Of a stretch of DNA of 64,000 nt, positions 7,944-14,637 are shown in pieces. The notes beneath the pieces were generated by a model that was not told where the DNA came from, did not search any database, and worked only from the letters and a program-made list of their open reading frames with translations. The translations under genes and the position numbers were made by a program. Numbering within the stretch: the first letter of the stretch is position 1; each line of letters starts with the position of its first letter. The stretch lies in NCBI RefSeq assembly GCF_013608025.1, contig NZ_VDLV01000033.1, forward strand, positions 124,001 through 188,000, read 5' to 3'. The stretch is from Pseudomonas brassicacearum subsp. neoaurantiaca. Its GTDB lineage: Bacteria > Pseudomonadota > Gammaproteobacteria > Pseudomonadales > Pseudomonadaceae.

Positions 7944-8482
7944 GCCGCTTTCCTCCGGTGTTCGATAGCGAGTTGGTCCATCAGGCGCTGGTGGTAGGTA
8001 AGCCGGGCTTCGGTGGGTGACCACGGCCGGATGCGTTCGGGCGCGGGTTCGATGCCGAAAAGGCAGTCCCAGGTGGTCGGGTCGGATGGCATCAGGTCGC
8101 GGCGTTCGGTGGCCAGGGCAACAAGGTCGGCATGGTGGACGGATGCTGGTAGTGTGAGATCGAGGTTGAAGCGGGTGCAGATGCATTCCCAGATCCAATG
8201 CTCGACGTCTTGGAAGGCGTGCATCCACTCCTTCAGCGGTCGGACCATGTCGCCGACAAAGGCTTCGGTGCTGTCGTGTAGAAGTGCCGCCAACTTGTCC
8301 TCTTCAGGCACCAGATCGGCGACTATGCAGCAGTGCTGGGCCACGCTGTAGAAGTCGCGAGTATGGCCATTGAAACGGCACAAGTTTGACAGCGAGTGGG
8401 AGATATCGCGTGGGTCGATTAGGTCGACATCCGGCTCATACAGGTCAAAGCGTTTGCCGGTTGCGGTGAGAATCTGAGTCAT
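7940..8482 (-). CDS. HD-domain phosphohydrolase (YfbR-like)
   Basis: A 180-residue HD-superfamily protein. The metal ligands are visible: AQHCC, the HD pair in ALLHDSTEAF, and HHADLVALATERRD. The closest known type is the YfbR/5'-deoxynucleotidase group, often carried by phages and thought to tune nucleotide pools. It overlaps its neighbours by ATGA on both sides, in the CI-controlled leftward operon. Substrate cannot be read from sequence. Confidence 0.8.
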   Translation of the reverse strand: MTQILTATGKRFDLYEPDVDLIDPRDISHSLSNLCRFNGHTRDFYSVAQHCCIVADLVPEEDKLAALLHDSTEAFVGDMVRPLKEWMHAFQDVEHWIWECICTRFNLDLTLPASVHHADLVALATERRDLMPSDPTTWDCLFGIEPAPERIRPWSPTEARLTYHQRLMDQLAIEHRRKAA

Positions 8483-8700
8483 GCGGCCTCCTTGACAAGA
8501 TCGGCCAGCAACAGCGCGTTCTGGGTGTCCTTATGCAACTGGCGCAGAGCGTCGTAGCCGATCAGCTTCGACAGCTGCCGGTCGAACTCTTTGCGGAATC
8601 GAGTTACTTCGCGCAGTTCGGCGGTGGCTTTGGCGTGTTGCTGGTGCAGCACGCCGGCATCTTGAGGTGAGAGGCGTAGCATCGGGCTATGACGGCTCAT
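8479..8700 (-). CDS. Small helical phage protein
   Basis: A 73-residue protein predicted to be mostly helical (LHQQHAKATAELREVTRFRKEF). I recognise no family. Its start and stop overlap the neighbouring genes by four bases, so it is co-translated with them in the leftward operon. Confidence 0.65.
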   Translation of the reverse strand: MSRHSPMLRLSPQDAGVLHQQHAKATAELREVTRFRKEFDRQLSKLIGYDALRQLHKDTQNALLLADLVKEAA

Positions 8701-9113
8701 GCTGCATCCTCCACTTTGGCCTGATCCAGCAGAGCGGCCATGCCCAGCGCTTTTTCGCGCAGGTCGAGCGCCTGCTGTGCCTGGGCCTTCGAACTCATTG
8801 CGCGGAAGGTGTCAGAGGCCAGCCTCAGTTTTTCGGCGATCTGCATAAGCGTTTGGCGCTCTTGAGGGCCGAAGGCTTGGCTTTCTCTCAGTCGCTTCGC
8901 ATGGGCTGCGAGGTGCTTGTGATCGGCGCGGATGAATTGAAGGGATGCCTCCAGCTCACGAATGGTTTTTGCGTTGGCGGCGCGTTCGTCGTTCGTGCCC
9001 TCTTCGACTCCTTCGACGCGGCCGTCAATGAGCCCGCCTCGGTAGCCGGTCCAGTAGATGAGGGCCGCGCCGACTATCAGGCCGATCAATGCGCAGATTT
9101 GAATTGCAGTCAT
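8697..9113 (-). CDS. Membrane-anchored coiled-coil phage protein
   Basis: A 138-residue protein with one N-terminal membrane segment (IQICALIGLIVGAALIYWTGY) and a long charged helical, probably coiled-coil, domain. Function unknown. It belongs to the leftward early operon, which makes a role in host takeover or exclusion possible but unproven. Confidence 0.65.
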   Translation of the reverse strand: MTAIQICALIGLIVGAALIYWTGYRGGLIDGRVEGVEEGTNDERAANAKTIRELEASLQFIRADHKHLAAHAKRLRESQAFGPQERQTLMQIAEKLRLASDTFRAMSSKAQAQQALDLREKALGMAALLDQAKVEDAA

Positions 9114-9156
9114 GTGGTGTGCTCCTGGTGGTGTAGGTGGCTGGTGGTGGCAGCCG

Positions 9157-9489
9157 TTACGGTTGGACTTCTTCGGTTGCGTCGGCCTGGGCCTTCGCGT
9201 GGACTTCGTCGGCCTTGTAGGCCTGGATGTCGATCAGTGCCGCGACGTGGCGGATGTGCGCGTACTTCGGTGCCTTGCGGCTACTGTCCAGCGTGGTCAC
9301 GGGCAGTTGAATGCGGCCGCTGGTGATTTCGGCTGCAAACGACTGCTCGTTGAGGTTGCGGAAGTACTGCACGCGCAGCTTTTCGAGGGGGATGAGCACG
9401 TCGCCGAAGGTGCGATACAGCAGCTCGACGGTGGCCGGATCTGGTGCTGACAACAGCCGCAGCGGTTGCTGGTCGGTGTGTGGGCTCAT
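9157..9489 (-). CDS. PrtN-like pyocin activator protein
   Basis: A 110-residue protein whose central part (VLIPLEKLRVQYFRNLNEQSF, GRIQLPVTTLDSSRKAP, HIRHVAALIDIQAYKA) matches the pattern of PrtN, the transcriptional activator of pyocin genes in P. aeruginosa. Here it sits in the prophage early operon, not in the tailocin cluster, which has no PrtN gene of its own. Its target may be the phage late genes or the tailocin; neither is shown by the sequence. Confidence 0.78.
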   Translation of the reverse strand: MSPHTDQQPLRLLSAPDPATVELLYRTFGDVLIPLEKLRVQYFRNLNEQSFAAEITSGRIQLPVTTLDSSRKAPKYAHIRHVAALIDIQAYKADEVHAKAQADATEEVQP

Positions 9490-9890
9490 TTGGCCCCCGT
9501 CCTGCAGTGGTCATGGATGTCGTTTTTAAGGGAGCGCAGTGCTTCCTCCGCAGAACTGCCATAACCTGCAAGGCAGGTGCTGCCGCTACCGAATCCTTGA
9601 TGGTTATGGATGGACACTGAAACATGTACCGGTATTCTGTTCGACAGGCGGATCGATGTGGAGACTGAGCTGGTAGGGCTTAGGGATTCAGCGTCAAGCT
9701 GGGTAGCGATGAGCGATACAGCGGCATGCAGCTCCGGCAGGCTTGCCAAAGATGGTGTCGGCGAATCAACGGTTATCCCTGCAGCACTACACACCAGTTG
9801 AGCGAAGCCTTGGATATGTTCAACAGTCCTGTTGGTCGCCTTGATCGAGAGCAGCTCGTTAAGCGCTTGATCAATCAGTTTGTGATCCAT
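9486..9890 (-). CDS. Hypothetical phage protein
   Basis: A 134-residue protein beginning MDHKLIDQALNELLSI. The ATG at 9890 is preferred over one at 9923 because of the AAGGAAG site eight bases upstream. The middle is Ser/Thr-rich and the C-terminal part contains SIHNHQGFGSGSTCLAGYG. I do not recognise it. Its stop overlaps the PrtN-like start by ATGA. Confidence 0.65.
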   Translation of the reverse strand: MDHKLIDQALNELLSIKATNRTVEHIQGFAQLVCSAAGITVDSPTPSLASLPELHAAVSLIATQLDAESLSPTSSVSTSIRLSNRIPVHVSVSIHNHQGFGSGSTCLAGYGSSAEEALRSLKNDIHDHCRTGAK

Positions 9891-10044
9891 GGTTTTTCTT
9901 CCTTTGGGGATGATTCCAGGCATTGAGGCAATGGCGTTTGGTCAGCTCGCGCAGATGCTCCGGCACCTCAAGGAGCGCGGCGTTGCGCTCCTCTCGGGTG
10001 CGTAGGGCGATGATCTGGCGGGCGTATTCCCTAGGCCACGTCAC
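9871..10044 (-). CDS. Small early phage protein with GTG start
   Basis: A 57-residue gene starting at GTG (VTWPREYARQIIALRTREER). It overlaps the genes on both sides (by 14 and 20 bases) and its composition (WPREYA, LEVPEHLRELTKRHCLNAW) resembles short proteins I have seen in early operons of Pseudomonas phages. No function is known. It is easily missed because of its size and GTG start. Confidence 0.6.
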   Translation of the reverse strand: MTWPREYARQIIALRTREERNAALLEVPEHLRELTKRHCLNAWNHPQRKKNHGSQTD

Positions 10045-10315
10045 GGTTGTCTGCCGGAATGGCAGGAAGGTCGAGGCCCAGTTGCTCTGCTAGCCAGGGG
10101 ATGCCGGCCTGTCGGACGCGTGTCGATTGGCTGTACTGCATGCCCAGCGTGTCGTGGTACCAGTTGCTGTCCTTGACCCGCAGGTATTCACGGTCGCGGA
10201 CGGGGAACGCCGGCAGGTTGCGGTCGGTGAGCAGACCCTTCTCACGCATGAGCTTGATCAGGACGGGGCGGGTCAGGCCGAAGTGCTTGGCGGTCTTTTC
10301 GAGATTGCGTTCCAT
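10031..10315 (-). CDS. Small phage DNA-binding-like protein
   Basis: A 94-residue protein. The N-terminal stretch KTAKHFGLTRPVLIKLMREKGLL looks like a helix-turn-helix. It has a strong AGGAGG site before the ATG at 10315; an upstream in-frame extension overlaps the previous gene and is less likely. The C-terminus contains YSQSTRVRQAGIPWLAEQ. Possibly antirepressor-like, but this is inference. Confidence 0.65.
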   Translation of the reverse strand: MERNLEKTAKHFGLTRPVLIKLMREKGLLTDRNLPAFPVRDREYLRVKDSNWYHDTLGMQYSQSTRVRQAGIPWLAEQLGLDLPAIPADNRDVA

Positions 10316-10323
10316 CTCACCTC

Positions 10324-10908
10324 CTAAGCGGCGTGCGCGGCGGGTGTCGCCAGCGCAGCCAGGTGGTTGATGGATTTGCAAACCTGCTCGTACATCTCGG
10401 CGTCGGTGCCGTAGACGGTGAAGCACTTGGTACGGGGGCTTTTGACGCCGATGCTCATGACTACGGTGATGCCCGAGCGTGTACGTGTCCGGTGCACGGC
10501 GAGCCGGATCGGCAGTTCAAAGCCCAGGTCCAGGTCGATAAACCCGCCTGTGGAAACCAGTCTGTAAACCTGTTCCCGCTGCTGGCTGCTGAAAGCGCCG
10601 TACTCGCGTTCAGCATGTCGTTTAGGCTGGGGTTCGCCTGTCAGGTCAGCAGGGCCGTTGACGACCTCCTCAATGAAATCGGCGAGCTTCAGGTGTGTTT
10701 TTTTGGTGTTGGGCACGGTCAGGGTGTGTCGCTCTGAACCCAGCTCAACGGTGAAGGTGCTGTCGGTCTTGTTGCGTTCAACTTTTAGCCGAAACGCCAA
10801 CACATCGCGTCGATACAGGCGCCGAAGGGTGTGATTGAAAGTCCCGCTCAGGTTCACCTGGGCGCTGAGCAATGTCAGAGTGCGATTGTCTATCGTGAAT
10901 TTGCTCAT
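10324..10908 (-). CDS. Hypothetical phage early protein
   Basis: A 194-residue soluble protein without a domain I can name. Its start overlaps the antirepressor stop by ATGA. The region GGFIDLDLGFELPIRLAVHR and the alternating hydrophobic pattern suggest a beta-rich fold. Confidence 0.65.
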   Translation of the reverse strand: MSKFTIDNRTLTLLSAQVNLSGTFNHTLRRLYRRDVLAFRLKVERNKTDSTFTVELGSERHTLTVPNTKKTHLKLADFIEEVVNGPADLTGEPQPKRHAEREYGAFSSQQREQVYRLVSTGGFIDLDLGFELPIRLAVHRTRTRSGITVVMSIGVKSPRTKCFTVYGTDAEMYEQVCKSINHLAALATPAAHAA

Positions 10909-11732
10909 ACAGCTGCTGCCTCCTGCTGCCGCCCGGGCTGCTTAAGCGCGTAACCCCAAGGACGTATACCTCCGGGTTGAGATGCAGGGAGACGAACACG
11001 CGTATAGCCGAGCAGGATCAAGGACTGGCCCACGGCCATTTGCGTGCCCTTATCTAGAGTTAACCCTATGGCCACAATCGTCTGCTGGGTGGTGATGCCT
11101 TGCGGCCAGTTGTTGGCTTCTAGGTGTGCGCGCAGGTTCTGTTGCAGCTCGTAATGTTTGCGGTGCGGAGTTGGGAGGTCTGATCCCTCCAGCCACTCTG
11201 AAGCGCCCAACTCTGCCGCTAGATCAACGCCAGTTGCACGATCAGCAGCTTGATTAGCACGGGTTGCGGCTAGGCGTCTGGCCATGCCCATGCTGCGAGC
11301 TGTTGTGAATAAGGCGCGAAACACCCTGCCTGCGTTGACGATTTGATCAGCTTCGATTTGAGCTGACAAAGGAGCATCTTTTGTTTCGTTTGCATTGCCT
11401 GTCGTTGGCATGACATAGGCCCCGTGCTTGCGCAGAGAGGGCAGGACGTCATGGGTAACCCAACGTTTGAAACGTTTAGCTTCCGCCTTGCGACTGCGCA
11501 GGATGGCTGAATAGAGCCCGGCCTCGTTGATGACAAGCATCTCTTGATCGCCACCAAGGGTCGCCACAATGTGGAGACCCTTCTCGTCATCGTCGAGGTT
11601 GCGGGTCATCTTGCTTGCCTCGGCATAAGCCAGTGCTGAGGAAACGTCGCCAGCTACAAACCAGGGTTCGCCATCGAGCATCAGGGCACGGACTTCGCTC
11701 CCTTCAAAGGCATAGTGAATTGGCAGGTTCAT
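10905..11732 (-). CDS. BRO-N domain antirepressor
   Basis: A 275-residue protein with an N-terminal BRO domain (residues about 5-110: VRALMLDGEPWFVAGDVSSAL, LVINEAGLYSAILRSRK, FKRWVTHDVLPSLRKHG). In phages such proteins act as antirepressors or bind DNA. The C-terminal part is different from ANT/KilA-C and may be an HTH. As the second gene after the CI-repressed leftward promoter it could counteract CI on induction. Confidence 0.82.
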   Translation of the reverse strand: MNLPIHYAFEGSEVRALMLDGEPWFVAGDVSSALAYAEASKMTRNLDDDEKGLHIVATLGGDQEMLVINEAGLYSAILRSRKAEAKRFKRWVTHDVLPSLRKHGAYVMPTTGNANETKDAPLSAQIEADQIVNAGRVFRALFTTARSMGMARRLAATRANQAADRATGVDLAAELGASEWLEGSDLPTPHRKHYELQQNLRAHLEANNWPQGITTQQTIVAIGLTLDKGTQMAVGQSLILLGYTRVRLPASQPGGIRPWGYALKQPGRQQEAAAV

Positions 11733-11902
11733 CAGGCGGCCCTCCCGCCATTTGGATCAAATGGCATGCAGGGCTGCTTTGCTTTCTGCTTAGGCTTGCT
11801 GGGGATGAAGTGGCAGCCGTATTCGCGGGCTAGGAAGCGCACCTCGAATACGCGGATGGGTTTGCACGCCGGGTGGGCGTGCAGAGTTGCGGTGGTGTGC
11901 AT
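11732..11902 (-). CDS. First small gene of leftward early operon
   Basis: A 56-residue basic protein (MHTTATLHAHPACKP). The ATG at 11902 follows a GAGG site and lies about 28 bases below the predicted transcription start; its TGA overlaps the antirepressor ATG. No known family. Confidence 0.55.
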   Translation of the reverse strand: MHTTATLHAHPACKPIRVFEVRFLAREYGCHFIPSKPKQKAKQPCMPFDPNGGRAA

Positions 11903-11937
11903 GGTATTGCCTCGCTCTGTGGTGGAAGAGTGAGGCA

Positions 11938-11977
11938 AATATCACGTATCGTGCAATTGTCGTCAAGACGTATCGTG
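11938..11977 (-). promoter_or_regulatory. Leftward early promoter with two CI operator sites
   Basis: TTGACG (11961-11966) and GATATT (11938-11943) are separated by exactly 17 bp on the minus strand. The palindrome CACGTATCGTG (11943-11953) overlaps the -10, and GACGTATCGTG (11967-11977) lies just upstream of the -35. The same CACG-N3-CGTG pattern recurs upstream of cro, so these are very likely CI/Cro operators controlling the leftward operon down to the integrase. Confidence 0.7.
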
Positions 11978-11978
11978 C

Positions 11979-12728
11979 TTAAATATCACCGGCGCTGTGT
12001 AAAAAGCGTGATGATTTCAAGATGCCGCCTACGAGATGGATCTCCAGAACGTCGCTTTCCGCAATATGAATAGAGTTGTGCTCGGCATTGACGCTGTCCA
12101 ACCGGTACATCCCGTCGCGCAAATAGATGAACTCCTTGATCATCGTACGTCCAGTGGTGGTGCGCACCATTACCTCGTCGCCGCTGTAGAAGCTCTTGTT
12201 CGGCTCTACCAGCACGAATTCACCGTTTTTTATACGAGGCAGCATGCTGTCTCCGGTGACGCGTAGCCCATAAGCGTCGGGGTCGTCGCTATGAATATTC
12301 AAGTAGCCGTCCCCATGTCCCGGGGGGAAATCCAAGGCTTCAAAATATCCTTCATTTCCAAGTTGTGCGTTTCCTACCACTGGGACTCTTCCTTCTCTAG
12401 CCCATCCCGCATTACTGCTTACAGGTTGTCCGTGATCCTTAGAACGGCCAAAGGCCTGCACGGAGCGATCTTCTGACCGGACGCGTCCCTGAATGGCATC
12501 AGGTAACGTTTCGAGTTCTGATCGATCACGTCCTGCAACTAGGTCAGGAAGAGTCACATCCAAAGCCTGAGCTAGCTTTTCCAGATCTTGTAGGTTCGGT
12601 TGGCGGGTTCCGCGCTCGTAGTTCCCTATTCGAGACTGGGATTCCCATTGACAAGCGTGGGCAAGATCTTCCTGAGTCATGCCCTTCGCTTTCCTGAGTT
12701 TTTTGATGCGTAGGCCTAATGTGTTCAT
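11979..12728 (-). CDS. cI: CI-type phage repressor, XRE plus S24 peptidase
   Basis: A 249-residue repressor. Residues 5-62 form an XRE helix-turn-helix (MTQEDLAHACQWESQSRIGNYERG). The C-terminal half is a LexA/S24 autoprotease with Ser161 (VTGDSM) and Lys198 (TMIKEF). RecA-stimulated cleavage on DNA damage is the family rule; the usual Ala-Gly cleavage site is not obvious (region VPVVGNAQLG around residue 121). It is divergent from the Cro-like gene and flanked on both sides by matching operator palindromes. Confidence 0.9.
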   Translation of the reverse strand: MNTLGLRIKKLRKAKGMTQEDLAHACQWESQSRIGNYERGTRQPNLQDLEKLAQALDVTLPDLVAGRDRSELETLPDAIQGRVRSEDRSVQAFGRSKDHGQPVSSNAGWAREGRVPVVGNAQLGNEGYFEALDFPPGHGDGYLNIHSDDPDAYGLRVTGDSMLPRIKNGEFVLVEPNKSFYSGDEVMVRTTTGRTMIKEFIYLRDGMYRLDSVNAEHNSIHIAESDVLEIHLVGGILKSSRFLHSAGDI

Positions 12729-12741
12729 GTGCTTTTTTTAC

Positions 12742-12804
12742 CACGTAGTGAAATATTTCTTTTGCACTTTGCGTGTTGAAAAGTTCACGATTCGTGCTTA
12801 AGAT
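12742..12804 (+). promoter_or_regulatory. Rightward early promoter with three operator sites
   Basis: TTGAAA (12776-12781) and TAAGAT (12799-12804) with a 17-bp spacer drive the Cro-like gene. The perfect palindrome CACGA-T-TCGTG (12786-12796) fills the spacer. CACTTTGCGTG (12765-12775) and CACGTAGTG (12742-12750) lie upstream, spaced about two helical turns, giving a lambda-like three-site operator. Confidence 0.68.
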
Positions 12805-12830
12805 GGGCGCGAGTCATCTGAGGTCAAAGT

Positions 12831-13055
12831 ATGAACCGCATTGCTGAGCACAGAGAGAGATCCGGTATTCGACAGCGCGAGCTGGTTGCTGCATTGGGTT
12901 GGACCCAAACCAGGGTTAGCAATTACGAAGCCGGTAGGCGCACCGCCGGTTTAGCGGAATGCCGGGCAATTGTTGCTGCGTTGAACGGGCTTGGAGCTGT
13001 GTGCACATTGGACGATGTGTTTCCTCCAGAAATCGAAACCCCTCAAGCGGCATAG
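12831..13055 (+). CDS. Cro-like helix-turn-helix regulator
   Basis: A 74-residue protein that is almost only an XRE-type HTH (RQRELVAALGWTQTRVSNYEAGRR). Divergent from cI and first gene of the rightward early transcript, so it should repress cI transcription as Cro does. Identification rests on fold pattern and position. Confidence 0.8.
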   Translation: MNRIAEHRERSGIRQRELVAALGWTQTRVSNYEAGRRTAGLAECRAIVAALNGLGAVCTLDDVFPPEIETPQAA

Positions 13056-13383
13056 AAAAAAGGCGACCCAAAGGTCGCCCAGTTCCTCCCGACACGCACC
13101 ACCACAGCGCTGTCGGGTCGCGATAAAGGTAGGCGGGCACACCACATGCAAACCACCTCTCTTTATCGCGCTTTCCCAAGGCTCGGAAGCCTTGGTGTTG
13201 CTGCCTTTTCCACCACAGATTGGGCAGCTGTTGCGCCAGGGGTGAGCAACGGATTGCTTGCCCCGGCACGGTGCCGGTGTCGATCCCTAAGATCTAGCCG
13301 GCGTTTGGGCCCTTTCAAGCCACGCGGCAAATGTATCACCACTGCATGTCGCGCGGCACTGGCAACTTTCAAGGATTAATGCC
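13056..13383 (+). other. Highly structured leader between cro and the CII-family gene
   Basis: No convincing gene. Besides the hairpin at 13062-13079 there are perfect inverted repeats CCCGACA/TGTCGGG (13088-13094, 13111-13117), CGCGATAAAG/CTTTATCGCG (13119-13128, 13161-13170), CCAAGGCT/AGCCTTGG with loop CGGA (13176-13195) and CCGGCAC/GTGCCGG (13263-13277). An open frame 13146-13379 exists but overlaps these structures. Likely a structured leader or small RNA in the early rightward transcript. Confidence 0.55.
13062..13079 (-). terminator. Strong hairpin after cro, terminator on the minus strand
   Basis: GGCGACC-CAAA-GGTCGCC with a run of A before it on the plus strand, so a leftward transcript reads the hairpin followed by TTTTTTC. 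This is a good intrinsic terminator for leftward RNA running toward cI; on the plus strand there is no U-tract. Confidence 0.6.
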
Positions 13384-13902
13384 ATGAGCCGAATCGCTCT
13401 GAGTTGCGTCGAACGAGCACAGCGGGAAGTCCTGCCGCTCGATCTGGCGCTTTACCATGCCGCACGGGACTACCCAGGCGGCGCCGCTGCAATCGCCGCC
13501 ACCACTGGCCGAAACCCCACCACGCTGCAGCACAAGCTGTCCCCCACGCACCCTAGTCACTCGGTGAACATTCAAGAGTTTGGCGAGATCCTCGAGCTGA
13601 CGAAGGACAGGCGCATTCTGGATGCGGTGCATGCCTTGGTCGGCGATACGATCTGGCATGAGCTGTCTGAGGTGTACACCACTGACATGCCGGAAACCCT
13701 GACCGTCGGCCTCGCCGAGTATTTTCGGCAGGTGGCCGATCTGGCCGACACCTGGGCCAAGAGCATTGGCGATGGGGTGGTCAGCGATCACGAGCTGGCC
13801 GCGATCCGCCTGCAGGTGTTTCGAGGTATCCAGGGGCTGCTGGGATTGTTCAACCGCGCCACGTACGTCAACCAGACAACGCGGGGTGACGGCCGTGGCT
13901 GA
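13384..13902 (+). CDS. Phage regulatory protein, CII/CP76 family
   Basis: A 172-residue protein of the phage CII-family (Phage_CP76 type): ALYHAARDYPGGAAAIAATTG, NPTTLQHKLSP and the following ILELTKDRRILDAVHAL. These proteins act on the lysis-lysogeny decision or early gene control. The start at 13384 has AAGGA upstream. The gene end overlaps the GTG start of the HNH gene. Confidence 0.82.
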   Translation: MSRIALSCVERAQREVLPLDLALYHAARDYPGGAAAIAATTGRNPTTLQHKLSPTHPSHSVNIQEFGEILELTKDRRILDAVHALVGDTIWHELSEVYTTDMPETLTVGLAEYFRQVADLADTWAKSIGDGVVSDHELAAIRLQVFRGIQGLLGLFNRATYVNQTTRGDGRG

Positions 13903-14413
13903 TTTGTGTGAACTCATCTCGAATATATCAACCCTCGACTCAGGTTTCGGCTCAAGGCTAAAGGTCGAAAACCAATGCATCGTCTATTCCGGCTATAGAA
14001 GCCGCGACGGGTACGGCAAAGTTAATCGTAAAGGGAAGGTTCACTTCGCTCATCGATATCTTTGGAGCCTTCTCAACGGTTCGCCTTCGGCAGAAGAACG
14101 TGTTCTACATCACTGCGATAACCCGCCATGCTGCAATCCGATGCATCTCTTTCTGGGGACGCAGCTCGACAATATGCAGGATATGCGGAGTAAAGGGCGC
14201 GGCCGTTGGGTTTCACAGCGGGGCCGTCCGGGCCACAAAGGTGAATCAAATCCGAAAGCCAAGCTGACCGCCGATCAAGTCCAGTGGATACGTAACCATT
14301 ACTCGTCGAAATACGGATCGCCATTCGGTTCTGCTCGTCTAGGTGAAAAATTTGGTGTCAGTCGCAACACGATTCTTCACGTAGTGAAGGGACAAACCTG
14401 GAGGGCGATCTGA
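13895..14413 (+). CDS. HNH endonuclease
   Basis: A 172-residue HNH_3-type endonuclease. The core is HRYLWSLLNG, VLHHCDNPPCCNP and HLFLGTQLDNMQDM. The C-terminus (ARLGEKFGVSRNTILHVVKG) is an HTH as in homing-type HNH enzymes. GTG at 13895 is chosen because it lies just at the end of the CII-family gene; an ATG at 13766 lies within that gene. It is AT-richer than its neighbours and splits the early genes, which suggests a selfish insertion. Confidence 0.8.
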   Translation: MADLCELISNISTLDSGFGSRLKVENQCIVYSGYRSRDGYGKVNRKGKVHFAHRYLWSLLNGSPSAEERVLHHCDNPPCCNPMHLFLGTQLDNMQDMRSKGRGRWVSQRGRPGHKGESNPKAKLTADQVQWIRNHYSSKYGSPFGSARLGEKFGVSRNTILHVVKGQTWRAI

Positions 14414-14637
14414 TGGATATCGCTGATTTCGCCAACGATCTGGTGCAGGAACGCATCGATCAAGCACTTGCTGCTCGAACTGCATTCAAACCGGCGTTGC
14501 CTGGGCATTCGTTGTTGTTCTGTGAAAGCTGTGACGATCCGATCCCCGAGGCGCGGCGTCTGGCCCAGCAGGGCTGCACGCAGTGTGTGAGCTGTCAGTC
14601 CATCGATGAGATACGAGAGGCTCGCCATGCTCGATGA
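14413..14637 (+). CDS. TraR/DksA-type C4 zinc-finger protein
   Basis: A 74-residue protein with the four-Cys finger CESCDDPIPEARRLAQQG...CTQCVSC. Members of this family bind RNA polymerase (TraR) without ppGpp or stay uncharacterised in phages. Its ATG overlaps the TGA of the HNH gene (TGATG) and its end overlaps the primase start. Confidence 0.85.
   Translation: MDIADFANDLVQERIDQALAARTAFKPALPGHSLLFCESCDDPIPEARRLAQQGCTQCVSCQSIDEIREARHAR

Noticed and set aside
7692..8228. Long 178-residue version of the small gene before the methylase
   Set aside because: The first 95 codons lie inside the HD hydrolase gene and are Arg/Pro-rich; the ATG at 7943 overlapping the hydrolase stop is far more likely.
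13146..13379. 77-residue frame MQTTSLYRAFPRLG in the structured leader
   Set aside because: It overlaps two perfect hairpins, becomes Arg/Cys-rich, and has no good ribosome site. Kept only as an alternative explanation of the region.
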